A stretch of 64,000 bases of DNA from an uncultured Selenomonadales bacterium (GTDB lineage: Bacteria; Bacillota; Negativicutes; Selenomonadales; Selenomonadaceae), in NCBI GenBank assembly GCA_946183785.1, contig CAMHCS010000004.1, positions 36,967-100,966 of the forward strand, written 5' to 3'. The notes beneath the pieces are model-generated. The model did no database searches. It was not told where the DNA came from and saw nothing but the letters and a program-made list of their open reading frames with translations. Made by a program: the position numbers and the translations under genes. Shown here piece after piece: positions 40,760-49,675 of the stretch. Each line of letters starts with the position of its first letter. The first letter of the stretch is position 1.

Positions 40760-42478
40760 ATGCGATTTTGCTTGATACTGGAGGGGACTGCGATTAATGG
40801 GCAAGCTGGGAAATATAAAGGAATAATGGTGCTGGTCGGCTGGGTGTTCGTGATGTATCTTGCGAACGCCTGGATGCCTCCGTATCGCGACGATTATCTG
40901 GCGGCGCTGGTCTGGGGGACCGGCGACCATATGCAGACCATGGGGGACGTTTTTCGTTCTCTGGAAAGGTACTATATGCTGCACGGCGGTCGGCTGGTCA
41001 GTTTTTTCATCCAGTTCGTCTTCATGATGTACGGGAAGATTTGGTTCAATATTGCCAACGCAATCGTATTCGCGGCGATGTGCGCGGTGATTCTGATGCA
41101 CTGCCGCCGGGACACGTCTTTTGCCGACGAACCGGAGATGCTGTTTGCCATCGGGGCCTTTATGTGGTTCGGCATTTCCCATTTCGGAGAGATTGCGATC
41201 TGGCTTTGCGGATCGGCGGTTTATCTCTGGACAGGGCTTTTGACGGCCATTTTTTTGCTGCCCTATAATCTGGCTTTGGCTGGAAAACTGAAGGGGGCGC
41301 ATTTGGGACTGGCAATCCTGATGCTGCCGCTGGGCGCGGTTGCCGCTTGCTCGGTGGAAAACCTCACGGTGACGACGACGCTGGTCGTCCTTTGGGCTTC
41401 ATGGAGAGCATATCGACGCGGGGATTTTTCTCTCTGGATGGGGACGGGAGCCGTGGGCTCGATTATCGGTAGTGTCGCCTGCATCGCGGCGCCCGGAAAT
41501 TTCGTCCGCATCGTGGAAGATAATGATCGTGGATGGATATTTCATGTACTCAACCAATTTCAGGCGAATCTGGAAATGATTTTGTATATGATGCCGGTGC
41601 TTTTGGCTCTTATCCTGGCGATAAGGATCCTGTATCTGGAGATGGCAAGACGTCGCGGGATTCCCGTCCCGCCGGCGGAAGAGGGAGATCGGCATTGGAT
41701 CATGCTCGGGATTCTGATCGTCAGTACGGTTTCGTTCTTCACAACGGGCTTTTTCTATAAGACACTGGAAGCGATGGTTGTGCACGGGATTTTCTTTCCG
41801 CTGGGCCTGCGGGAGGAGGTATTGCTTTCCCATTTCAACAACACGATGCAGGGACTCGAGGAGGCGCTGATTTATCTTCTGGGCGTCGGCTATGTCTATC
41901 TGGCGAGTGTCCGGAGCATGGGCCTTTCTAAAAAACGGGTCAGGGCGATCAGGGAAAAGATTTCCTGGCGGGAGCTTGCGTCGGATTATCCGCAGCTTCG
42001 ATACGCGGCGTTTTTTTTTCTGATTTGCATATTCAACAATTTGGTGGTAGCGGGAGCGCCGTCATTTCCGGGGCGGGCGCTGTTCAGCTCGTCTGTCATG
42101 CTGATTATGGGCGCGGTGATTGTGCTTCGGATACCCGAGGTGCGGGAACGGCTGTTTTTCCATGACGAGGCTCGGATTTTCCGCCGCGGAGGCGCATGCG
42201 TTCTCGCTTTCATTGTCGTCGCGACGTTGATTGTACTGCACGACATATGGCGCGAGGACGCGATTCGTATCGCCTATATTGCGCGGGAGGCAGCCGCGGG
42301 CAAGACGACGGTGGTTGTGCCGCCCAGCGCGATTCCCGAGCGTCGGCGCATCCTTCGCCATATCGCTTACGACGATTTCGACGCGGGCATGACACGCGAC
42401 CACGTTTGCGCTTATTACGGCCTCCACACCATCAAGCTCGACCCGAAAATGTGTATAGAAGATATTCGTCAGGATTGA
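40760..42478 (+). CDS. Polytopic membrane protein, DUF6056/GT-C-like
   Basis: Up to 572 residues. The start is uncertain: ATG 40760 is nearly at the predicted transcription start, while ATG 40826 (residue 23) begins exactly at the first membrane helix. About 11-12 hydrophobic helices are visible. After TM1 comes PYRDDYLAAL, an acidic pair in the first external loop as in GT-C glycosyltransferases and polymerases, then WGTGDHMQT. The family resembles DUF6056 surface-polysaccharide proteins. A short soluble tail ends the protein. I infer transfer of a sugar from polyprenyl phosphate, possibly with the GtrB-like enzyme at 11785, but no link is visible. Confidence 0.72.
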   Translation: MRFCLILEGTAINGQAGKYKGIMVLVGWVFVMYLANAWMPPYRDDYLAALVWGTGDHMQTMGDVFRSLERYYMLHGGRLVSFFIQFVFMMYGKIWFNIANAIVFAAMCAVILMHCRRDTSFADEPEMLFAIGAFMWFGISHFGEIAIWLCGSAVYLWTGLLTAIFLLPYNLALAGKLKGAHLGLAILMLPLGAVAACSVENLTVTTTLVVLWASWRAYRRGDFSLWMGTGAVGSIIGSVACIAAPGNFVRIVEDNDRGWIFHVLNQFQANLEMILYMMPVLLALILAIRILYLEMARRRGIPVPPAEEGDRHWIMLGILIVSTVSFFTTGFFYKTLEAMVVHGIFFPLGLREEVLLSHFNNTMQGLEEALIYLLGVGYVYLASVRSMGLSKKRVRAIREKISWRELASDYPQLRYAAFFFLICIFNNLVVAGAPSFPGRALFSSSVMLIMGAVIVLRIPEVRERLFFHDEARIFRRGGACVLAFIVVATLIVLHDIWREDAIRIAYIAREAAAGKTTVVVPPSAIPERRRILRHIAYDDFDAGMTRDHVCAYYGLHTIKLDPKMCIEDIRQD

Positions 42479-42503
42479 CAAACGGCGGCGGATTTGCTAA
42501 ACT
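42475..42503 (+). promoter_or_regulatory. glyQS promoter
   Basis: TTGACA (42475-42480), 17-base spacer, TAAACT (42498-42503). The TGA stop of the upstream gene (42476-42478) lies in the -35. Confidence 0.85.
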
Positions 42504-42509
42504 CGGAAG

Positions 42510-42732
42510 CACGACAGCGCGTTGCGCGGTCGTGCGCGATGATGGAAAAGAGTAGCTTCCAAAGGTAGCGAGGCGGCGACGGTGGAAGGCCGCCGACGGG
42601 GGCGAAGGGCGTTCCGGAGCGTTTGGTTTTTGCATAAGAGAGGGTCGGATCGACCAATCAGGGTGGAACCGCGGGATTTTTGGAATCAAGTCTCGTCCCT
42701 GCGACAATTTTGTTGCGGGACGAGACTTTTTG
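42510..42732 (+). promoter_or_regulatory. T-box riboswitch controlling glyQS
   Basis: Leader from the predicted start to the terminator. The T-box sequence AGGGTGGAACCGCG is at 42660-42673, preceded by Stem I-type sequence with GATGATGGAAAAGAGTAG and AGCGAGGCGG...GGCCGCC. The downstream terminator uses GTCTCGTCCC (42690-42699) and GGGACGAGAC (42717-42726) with T5. Uncharged tRNA-Gly should stabilise the antiterminator and open glyQS. A GGC specifier is expected in the leader but I could not place it with certainty. Confidence 0.88.
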
Positions 42733-42757
42733 TTTTGTCCCAAGAAGGAGGAAGCGT

Positions 42758-43654
42758 ATGAAGTTTCAGGAAATCATTCTGGCCTTGCAGAAGTTCTGGT
42801 CAGACCGGGGGTGCGTATTGGCGGAGCCCTACGACGTGGAGAAGGGCGCGGGCACGATGAACCCGTCCACGTTCCTTCGGGTACTTGGCCCGGAGCCGTG
42901 GAACGTCGCTTATGTGGAGCCATCCCGCCGTCCGGCGGACGGACGTTACGGCGAGAATCCGAACCGGCTCTATCAGCACCATCAGTTTCAGGTCATCATG
43001 AAGCCGTCGCCGGACAACATTCAGGAGCTTTATCTGGAAAGCCTTGAAAGCCTCGGCATCGAACCGAAGAAGCATGATATCCGCTTCGTCGAGGACAACT
43101 GGGAGTCGCCGACGCTGGGCGCCTGGGGGCTGGGCTGGGAGGTCTGGCTCGACGGTATGGAGATCACGCAGTTCACGTATTTCCAGCAGGTGGGCAGTGT
43201 CGATGTGGCGCCGACGGCGGTGGAAATCACGTACGGGCTGGAGCGCCTTGCGATGTATATTCAGGGCGTCGAGAACGTCTACGACGTGCGCTGGACTGAT
43301 GAAGTGACGTATGGCGACGTGTTCCATCAAAACGAGTACGAACAGTCGGCTTACGCTTTTGAGCTTTCGGACGAGCCGCTGTTGTTCGAGCTTTTTGAGA
43401 AGTACGAGAAAGAAGCGGTGCGCGTCATCGGGCTCGGCTATGTGCACCCGGCCTACGATTATGTTTTGAAGTGCTCGCACACGTTCAACCTGCTCGATGC
43501 GCGGGGAGCAATCAGCGTGTCGGAACGCACGGCCTTCATCGGGCGCGTGCGGAAACTCGCCCGGCTCTGCGCGCAGTGCTATCTGGAGCAACGCGAGAAG
43601 CTGGGCTATCCGATGTTGAAAAGGGCGGAAGTGAAGGAGGCGAAATCGGCATGA
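42758..43654 (+). CDS. glyQ: Glycyl-tRNA synthetase alpha subunit
   Basis: 298 residues from ATG 42758 (AAGGAGGAAGCGT); a longer frame upstream lies inside the T-box. The class II catalytic subunit: [17 protein letters not shown], the motif region [21 protein letters not shown] (near 34-54), [21 protein letters not shown] (motif 2 vicinity) and [13 protein letters not shown] (near 160). Works as a heterotetramer with GlyS. The stop overlaps the glyS start (ATGA). Confidence 0.97.
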   Translation: MKFQEIILALQKFWSDRGCVLAEPYDVEKGAGTMNPSTFLRVLGPEPWNVAYVEPSRRPADGRYGENPNRLYQHHQFQVIMKPSPDNIQELYLESLESLGIEPKKHDIRFVEDNWESPTLGAWGLGWEVWLDGMEITQFTYFQQVGSVDVAPTAVEITYGLERLAMYIQGVENVYDVRWTDEVTYGDVFHQNEYEQSAYAFELSDEPLLFELFEKYEKEAVRVIGLGYVHPAYDYVLKCSHTFNLLDARGAISVSERTAFIGRVRKLARLCAQCYLEQREKLGYPMLKRAEVKEAKSA

Positions 43655-45708
43655 GTGTGGATCTTCTTTTGGAAATTGGCACGGAAGAGGTTCCCGCGCA
43701 CGCGATGCCGGGGATTCTTGATGAGCTGGCGGAAAACGCGAAAAAGGCGCTGGCCGATCTTCGTCTCGAATATAAAGACGTTTCAACAGTGGGAACGCCG
43801 CGCCGTACGGCGCTCCTCGTTGCAGGGCTGGCTGAGCGGCAGCCGGACGTCGAGAGCGAGCGTCGCGGTCCGTCGATTCAGGCCGCTTTTGACGCGGACG
43901 GGAATCCGACGAAAGCGGCGCAGGGTTTCGCGCGCGGACAGAAGGTCGACCCGCTGAAACTCGTTCCGAAAGACGGCTATGTTTACGCGGTGGTGCATGA
44001 AAAGGGCGCGGCGACAGAGTCGCTGCTGCCGGAGCTTTTGAAAGGGCTCGTGACGGGGCTTTCCTTTCCGAACAGTATGCGCTGGGGCAGCCTCGATTTT
44101 CGGTTCATTCGCCCGTTGCGTTGGCTTGTTGCGTTGTACGGCAAAGACGTGGTTCCCTTTGAAGTCGCGTCTGTGCAATCAGGACGAGTGTCCCGCGGTC
44201 ATCGGTTCCTTGGACATGAGAGTTTTGAGATTGCGGCCGCGTCGGATTATATGGCGGCCTGCGAACAGGAATATATCATCGTCGATCAGGATCGTCGCCG
44301 CGATATGATTCGCGACCAGATCGAAGAGACGGCGAAGGCGCAGGGCGGCGTTGCGGAGATTACCGACGATTTGCTCGAGGAAGTCACTTATCTCGTTGAA
44401 TACCCGACGGCGCTTTGCGGAAAATTTGAGGAGAAATATCTGAAGCTGCCGCCGGAAGCGGTCATCACGCCGATGCGCGACCATCAGCGGTATTTCCCGG
44501 TCAAAGACGCGGCGGGCAAGCTCATGCCGCTTTTCATCACGGTCAGGAACGGCGGAAAAGATTACCTCGACGTGGTCCAGCACGGTAACGAACGCGTGCT
44601 TCGGGCCCGGCTCGCGGACGCGCAGTTCTTCTTCGACGAGGACAGGAAAAAGCCGTTGGAACAGCACCTTGATAAGCTGAAGACTGTGGTGTTTCAGGAA
44701 GGGCTGGGGACGGTCCACGATAAGGCCGGGCGGCTCGAGCATCTCGCGGCGGTAATCGCCGACGCGCTGAAGGTCGGCGCGGCGGAGAAAGAAAAGGCCG
44801 TGCGCGCGGCGAAACTTGCAAAGGCCGATCTCGTGACAGGGATGGTTACGGAGTTTACAGAGCTGCAGGGCGTGATGGGGCGTTCCTACGCTCTCCTTGA
44901 CGGCGAGGACGCCGAGGTCGCCGAGGCCATCGACGAGCATTACCTGCCGCGTTTCGCGGGCGATCGTTTGCCGCAGACGACGGCGGGCCGCATTGTGAGC
45001 CTCGCGGACAAGCTTGATAATATCGTTGCGACGTTCAGTCGCGGCCTGATTCCGACGGGATCCCAGGACCCCTTTGCGCTCCGCAGACAGGCTCTCGGCC
45101 TTGTCCGTATGGTCGTCGACGCGAAGCTTCGGTTCTCGTTGTCCGCCCTCGTTGCGGCGGCGATGGATGAGCTTCATATTACGGATACGGCGGCGAGGGA
45201 AAAGATGCAGGCCGACGTGGCGGAATTTCTGCGGCTGCGCGTGAAGAACGTGCTCGACGACGCGGGGGTGCGCTACGACGCGGCGGACGCGGTGCTTGGC
45301 GACGTAGATGACATTTGCTCCATCTGTCAGCGCGCAGGGGCCGTGCAAAAGGCGCTTTCAGCCGGCACGTTGGATGCGCCGGTGCAGGCGTTCACCCGTG
45401 CGGGGAATCTCGCACAGAAGGCGGAAAGCGCGGAATTCGACGCGGCGTCCTTCAATGTGCCGGAGGAAAAGGCTCTGGCGGAGGCATATGCGTGTGCGAA
45501 GGAGAAGACGGAGGCTTCCGTGAAGGCCGACGATTACGCAGAGGCAATAAATGCTCTTTCGACGATGGCGAAGCCTATCGACGCGTTCTTCGACGCGGTG
45601 ATGGTCATGGACGAGGACGCGAAGGTGCGGGCGAACCGTCTCGGCTTGCTCAGGTCCATCGACACGCTTGTCAAAACTGTCGCGGATTTTTCGAAGCTTG
45701 TGATGTGA
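43651..45708 (+). CDS. glyS: Glycyl-tRNA synthetase beta subunit
   Basis: 685 residues from ATG 43651 with GAAGGAGG upstream, overlapping glyQ by four bases. Family starts with [33 protein letters not shown] and [13 protein letters not shown] are conserved. The C-terminal half contains the HD-like core and an anticodon-binding-like domain (about 580-680). Typical length (690). Needed for tRNA-Gly recognition. Confidence 0.96.
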   Translation: MSVDLLLEIGTEEVPAHAMPGILDELAENAKKALADLRLEYKDVSTVGTPRRTALLVAGLAERQPDVESERRGPSIQAAFDADGNPTKAAQGFARGQKVDPLKLVPKDGYVYAVVHEKGAATESLLPELLKGLVTGLSFPNSMRWGSLDFRFIRPLRWLVALYGKDVVPFEVASVQSGRVSRGHRFLGHESFEIAAASDYMAACEQEYIIVDQDRRRDMIRDQIEETAKAQGGVAEITDDLLEEVTYLVEYPTALCGKFEEKYLKLPPEAVITPMRDHQRYFPVKDAAGKLMPLFITVRNGGKDYLDVVQHGNERVLRARLADAQFFFDEDRKKPLEQHLDKLKTVVFQEGLGTVHDKAGRLEHLAAVIADALKVGAAEKEKAVRAAKLAKADLVTGMVTEFTELQGVMGRSYALLDGEDAEVAEAIDEHYLPRFAGDRLPQTTAGRIVSLADKLDNIVATFSRGLIPTGSQDPFALRRQALGLVRMVVDAKLRFSLSALVAAAMDELHITDTAAREKMQADVAEFLRLRVKNVLDDAGVRYDAADAVLGDVDDICSICQRAGAVQKALSAGTLDAPVQAFTRAGNLAQKAESAEFDAASFNVPEEKALAEAYACAKEKTEASVKADDYAEAINALSTMAKPIDAFFDAVMVMDEDAKVRANRLGLLRSIDTLVKTVADFSKLVM

Positions 45709-45722
45709 CTTGTAAGGATAAT

Positions 45723-45751
45723 TTGACAAACGCGATGCTTTCGCCTATAAT
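45723..45751 (+). promoter_or_regulatory. Consensus promoter of tRNA-Pro(GGG)
   Basis: TTGACA (45723-45728), 17-base spacer, TATAAT (45746-45751). Perfect consensus. Confidence 0.92.
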
Positions 45752-45761
45752 AAACAGACGT

Positions 45762-45838
45762 CGGGGCGTAGCCCAGTTTGGTAGAGCGCTTCCTTGGGGT
45801 GGAAGAGGTCGTCGGTTCAAATCCGGTCGCTCCGACCA
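45762..45838 (+). tRNA. tRNA-Pro (GGG)
   Basis: A 77-base cloverleaf with encoded CCA. Acceptor CGGGGCG pairs with CGCTCCG (one G-U pair). Anticodon stem CTTCC/GGAAG encloses TTGGGGT, anticodon GGG. T-loop GTTCAAATC. Confidence 0.97.
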
Positions 45839-45853
45839 TAATTGAAAATGAAG

Positions 45854-45885
45854 AGACGCATGGGAGAAGCCGTGCGTCTTTTTGT
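45854..45885 (+). terminator. Terminator of tRNA-Pro(GGG)
   Basis: AGACGCATGG (45854-45863) pairs with CCGTGCGTCT (45870-45879), then T5. Confidence 0.88.
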
Positions 45886-45889
45886 TTGC

Positions 45890-45918
45890 TTGTCCAGAAC
45901 CGGGAAAAATGATATATT
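45890..45918 (+). promoter_or_regulatory. Promoter of the small membrane protein-hypF operon
   Basis: TTGTCC (45890-45895), 17-base spacer, TATATT (45913-45918). Confidence 0.6.
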
Positions 45919-45962
45919 ATAGTATTATTGAAGATTATAAAAGCGGCGGGGGGCGAGGAGCC

Positions 45963-46295
45963 TTGAAACAAATTCAATATTTTATCACGGCGGTGTGGGG
46001 CTTTCTGACGCCCTCCCTTGCCTTTGACGGCGCGCAGCAGCTTCTCAACGTGATGAAAGCCGGCGCGGCGGCGCAAGAAAATCCTACGCCGGCGGAGTAT
46101 GTGCTGTTGCTTGTTTTGGCCGCCGGCGGCTGCGTGTTCGCGTTTTTGCTGTTTGACGCGCTGTTTTCGGCTTTTGCGTTGCCGAAGGACGGCAGGCGTT
46201 TTGGTCATTTCGCGCTGAATCTTGTATTGTATGTTCTTCTTGTGCCCGTCGGGTGGTTTGCCGTAACGCGGCTTGTTTCGGTATTGGGGCTGTGA
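45963..46295 (+). CDS. Small membrane protein co-transcribed with hypF, unknown function
   Basis: 110 residues from TTG 45963 with GAGGAG six bases upstream; the promoter lies inside the longer frame from 45882, which argues against earlier starts. Three hydrophobic segments (about 5-20, 47-66 and 82-106); a short linker DALFSAFALPKDGRRFG separates the last two. No motif recognised. Its TGA overlaps the hypF ATG by one base, so it is translationally coupled to hypF. Any hydrogenase role is inference from position. Confidence 0.75.
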   Translation: MKQIQYFITAVWGFLTPSLAFDGAQQLLNVMKAGAAAQENPTPAEYVLLLVLAAGGCVFAFLLFDALFSAFALPKDGRRFGHFALNLVLYVLLVPVGWFAVTRLVSVLGL

Positions 46296-48577
46296 TGACG
46301 AAAGCGATACGCGTTTACGGCGTCGTGCAGGGCGTTGGATTTCGCCCGTTTGTACACCGCTTGGCGGAAGCGCACGGATTGGCCGGATATGTCGCTAATA
46401 AAGGCTCCTATGTGGAAATCGTCGCAGCTGGTACGGAGGATAACCTTGCTGCGTTTCGGCGCGGCCTTGTCGAAAAAGCGCCGGAGCGAGCATTGATTCT
46501 CCATTTGGAGGAAAGGGAGACGGAGCCGTTTCCCGGCGAAGGCTTTTCGATTTCGGAAAGCGAGGCGGCACAAGGCAGCCGGTTTGTTCCCCCCGATATT
46601 GCGATTTGCGGGGCGTGCCGCAGAGAACTCTTCGACGAAAACGACCGGCGTTATCTGCACCCGTTTATCAACTGTACGGACTGTGGCCCGAGACTCACGA
46701 TCCTCGACGAGATGCCTTACGATCGCGAGCGTACCAGTATGAAATCTTTTCCTATGTGTGCGGCCTGCGCGGCGGAATATCATGACCGCGCGTCGCGCCG
46801 CTACGATGCCCAGCCGATTGCCTGCCACGACTGCGGCCCGCAGGTTTATCTGCTGGACGGAACGACGCGTGGGGCGGAGGCAATCCGCAGCGTGCGGCGG
46901 GCGATTTGCGATGGGAAAATCGCGGCGGTCAAAGGACTCGGCGGCTTTCACCTTTGCTGCGACGCAACGAACGAGATGGCGGTGCGTCTCTTGCGCGAGC
47001 GTAAGAGACGTCCGACGAAGCCCTTCGCGGTGATGGTCCGGGATATGGCGGCGGCGGAGCGCGAAGCGGAAATTCCCGACGCCTTGCGCGAGGTATTGGA
47101 CGGACCGGAAAAACCGATCGTGATTTTACGGCGCAGGAAGGGCGGACGCATCGCGTCGGCCGCTGCGCCGGGCAGCCGCCGGGTGGGGCTGATGTTGCCC
47201 TATACGCCGCTTCATTTGTTGCTTTTCGATTATCCGGACGGATGCGTCATGCCGGACGCGCTGATCATGACCAGCGGAAATCCGCCTGGAGCGCCGATCT
47301 GCAGGACTGACGGCGAGGCGCGGGAGACGCTCCTGCCATTGGCGGATGTGATTTTGTCCCATGACCGCAGGATTCGCGTGCGGGCGGACGATTCCGTCAT
47401 GGAGGTTTACGGCGGCGGGCCTTACATGATTCGGCGCAGTCGGGGCTACGCGCCGCTTCCTGTGGTTTTGCCGTCTTTGGAACATGTGCGGGACGGCGTT
47501 TTGGCCGTGGGAAGCGAACTTAAGAATACCTTTTGTCTCGGGCAGGGCGGCCTGTTTTATTCGTCGGCGCATATCGGAGACATGGGGGATTCCCGATCCG
47601 TTGAGTGTCTGCGGGAGACGACTGCGCGCATGGCTTCGCTGCTCTCGATTGAGCCGCGCGTCGTCGCTTACGATCCTCACCCGGCTTATCATACGGCGCG
47701 ATTTGTTGAGGAGCTGGGGCTTCCGACAGTTGCCGTTCAGCACCATCATGCGCATGTCGTTTCCTGTATGGCGGAAAACGGGTGGACAAAACCCGTCATC
47801 GGCGTCGCGTTTGACGGGACGGGCTATGGGACGGACGGCAGCGTCTGGGGCGGCGAGATTCTGCTTGCTGATTATAAGGAGTTTACAAGGATTGGTTCCA
47901 TCGCGCCGTTCTTGCAGGCGGGCGGCGAGCGTGCGGCGCGGGAAGGCTGGCGGATCGCGACAGGGCTTTGGCGCGGCGAAACCGGTACGGAAGCGGCGCT
48001 TCGTCTGGGATTAGGCAATGAAGAAGAAATCAGCGCGCAGTGTTTTCTTTTGGATCATAAAGTCAACACCTTGACTTCAACCAGTGCGGGCAGACTTTTC
48101 GACGCGGTCAGCGCAGTGCTCGGACTTTGCCGCGTTTCGACCTTTGAAGGGGAGGCGGCGATGGCGTTGCAATTCGCAGCGGAGAATTGGGATTCGGAAG
48201 GGGAAGTTTTCGATTTGCCGGCGCTTGGCATGGCGGAGGACGGGCGTCTGCTGCTGCCGACGACCGCGTTGTTTTTGGAGATTGCGAAACGTCGCCTGGC
48301 GGGGGAAAGCGCGCCTGCGCTGGCGGCGGCATTCCATGCCTCGCTAGCTGCGCTTGTAGGGGCAAGCTGTCGAGCGGCGCGGGAAAAAACGGGCGTTTCG
48401 ACCGTCGCACTTTCCGGAGGCGTGTTTCAGAATACGCTGCTGTTGCGTCTTGTCGAGCGCAATTTGCGCGAGAGTGGCTTTCATGTGCTTCGTCATCGGC
48501 TGATCCCGGCCAACGACGGAGGCCTTTCTTTGGGACAGGCGGTTTGCGCGGCAGCGCGGGCGGCGGATAAAAATTGA
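46295..48577 (+). CDS. hypF: Hydrogenase maturation carbamoyltransferase HypF
   Basis: 760 residues from ATG 46295 (overlapping the previous stop). Makes the CN ligands of the [NiFe] site from carbamoyl phosphate. Domains in order: acylphosphatase (GVVQGVGFRPFVHR, residues 9-22), two zinc fingers (CGACRRELFDENDRRYLHPF...NCTDCGPR near 106-131; CAACAAEY...ACHDCGP near 156-184), YrdC (about 200-380) and the Kae1-like domain with HHHAHVVSCMAENG (near 484) and FDGTGYGTDGSVWGGE. Full length and intact. Serves the hydrogenase at 24-27.5 kb. Followed after 12 bases by an LPS glycosyltransferase gene. Confidence 0.96.
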   Translation: MTKAIRVYGVVQGVGFRPFVHRLAEAHGLAGYVANKGSYVEIVAAGTEDNLAAFRRGLVEKAPERALILHLEERETEPFPGEGFSISESEAAQGSRFVPPDIAICGACRRELFDENDRRYLHPFINCTDCGPRLTILDEMPYDRERTSMKSFPMCAACAAEYHDRASRRYDAQPIACHDCGPQVYLLDGTTRGAEAIRSVRRAICDGKIAAVKGLGGFHLCCDATNEMAVRLLRERKRRPTKPFAVMVRDMAAAEREAEIPDALREVLDGPEKPIVILRRRKGGRIASAAAPGSRRVGLMLPYTPLHLLLFDYPDGCVMPDALIMTSGNPPGAPICRTDGEARETLLPLADVILSHDRRIRVRADDSVMEVYGGGPYMIRRSRGYAPLPVVLPSLEHVRDGVLAVGSELKNTFCLGQGGLFYSSAHIGDMGDSRSVECLRETTARMASLLSIEPRVVAYDPHPAYHTARFVEELGLPTVAVQHHHAHVVSCMAENGWTKPVIGVAFDGTGYGTDGSVWGGEILLADYKEFTRIGSIAPFLQAGGERAAREGWRIATGLWRGETGTEAALRLGLGNEEEISAQCFLLDHKVNTLTSTSAGRLFDAVSAVLGLCRVSTFEGEAAMALQFAAENWDSEGEVFDLPALGMAEDGRLLLPTTALFLEIAKRRLAGESAPALAAAFHASLAALVGASCRAAREKTGVSTVALSGGVFQNTLLLRLVERNLRESGFHVLRHRLIPANDGGLSLGQAVCAAARAADKN

Positions 48578-48589
48578 CGGAGGCGCGTC

Positions 48590-49609
48590 ATGGACGCTGA
48601 AATAATTAAAAAAATCCTTGTCATTGACTTGGCGTTCATTGGCGACGTGATTCTCGCCACGCCGACGATGCGCGCGCTGAAGTCGCGGTTCCCGAAGGCG
48701 AGACTGACGATGCTGACGATACCGTTGACGGCGGAAGTCGCGGCAATGAACCCGTATGTGGACGAAGTGCTGGTCTACGACAAGCGCGGCAGAGACAAAG
48801 GCCTTTTCGGCATGTGGCGCATGGCGCGTCGGCTTGCGCCGTTCGGCTTCGACCTTTGCGTCTCGATGAATTTTGCGCTGCGCGGCGCGGTGGTGGCCTG
48901 GCTGGCGGGAATTCCAAACCGTCTTGGTTACGATGCTCAGCACGCAAATTGGTTCCTGACGATAGTTGCGTCCCATGAACGCGACGGAATCAAGCATGAG
49001 ACAATGAACCATCTGGAGGTCTTGCGTCCGCTGGGCGTTAACGACAATAATGCGGACGCGTCGCTTATGATGAAAGTGCCGGAGATCGCGCGTGAGAACC
49101 TGGAAAAAAAGCGGACGGCGCATCATATCCCGGAAGACGGATATCTTGTTCTCTGTCCGCTGGGCAGTTATGTCCGCAAGAATCTGCCGTTGGCGACAGC
49201 GGCGCATATCGTCCGCCATTTCAGCCAACGCAGGGCCATTTTTCTGATCGGAAGCAAGGCGGAAGCCCCGCAGCTGGAAGAAATCGCGCGGCTCGCAGAG
49301 CTGCCGCGAAACAACATGTTGGCGGGAGCTTTGACATTACCGGAATTAGCGGCGTTTCTTGAGAAGGCCGCATGCCTGATCACGGTGGACACCGGTCCGC
49401 TTCATATTGCGCAGGCGGTCGGCTGCCGAACCGTCGCCGTTTTCGGTCCGACAGACCCGGCAGTTTGGGGACCGCGCGGTGAAAAGGACGTGGTTTTGTA
49501 TCATCAAACGAACTGCTCGCCCTGCTGGGGCAAGGGAAAATGTGAGAAGCGAATGATCTGTATCGAGGGAACGACAGCACGGGATATTATCAAAGCAGTA
49601 GGGCGGTAA
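48590..49609 (+). CDS. Heptosyltransferase-type glycosyltransferase (GT9), WaaF-like
   Basis: 339 residues, GT-B fold GT9. IIKKILVIDLAFIGDVILATPTM at the start is the family hallmark (acceptor side Asp). PLGSYVRKNLP (about 191) and the C-terminal donor region DTGPLHIAQAVGCRTVAVFGPTDP (about 270-293) with CSPCWGKGKCEKRMIC, a Cys-rich end seen in this subgroup. Adds heptose to LPS inner core. In line with hypF upstream (12 bases) and the next heptosyltransferase, which also has its own promoter. Confidence 0.9.
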   Translation: MDAEIIKKILVIDLAFIGDVILATPTMRALKSRFPKARLTMLTIPLTAEVAAMNPYVDEVLVYDKRGRDKGLFGMWRMARRLAPFGFDLCVSMNFALRGAVVAWLAGIPNRLGYDAQHANWFLTIVASHERDGIKHETMNHLEVLRPLGVNDNNADASLMMKVPEIARENLEKKRTAHHIPEDGYLVLCPLGSYVRKNLPLATAAHIVRHFSQRRAIFLIGSKAEAPQLEEIARLAELPRNNMLAGALTLPELAAFLEKAACLITVDTGPLHIAQAVGCRTVAVFGPTDPAVWGPRGEKDVVLYHQTNCSPCWGKGKCEKRMICIEGTTARDIIKAVGR

Positions 49610-49611
49610 AC

Positions 49612-49640
49612 TTGCTTACGGTATATGGATAAGATATAAT
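49612..49640 (+). promoter_or_regulatory. Internal promoter of the LPS core cluster
   Basis: TTGCTT (49612-49617), 17-base spacer, TATAAT (49635-49640). Confidence 0.75.
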
Positions 49641-49675
49641 AAACAAGATTGCAATACGGCGAAAGAGGGCGCGGC

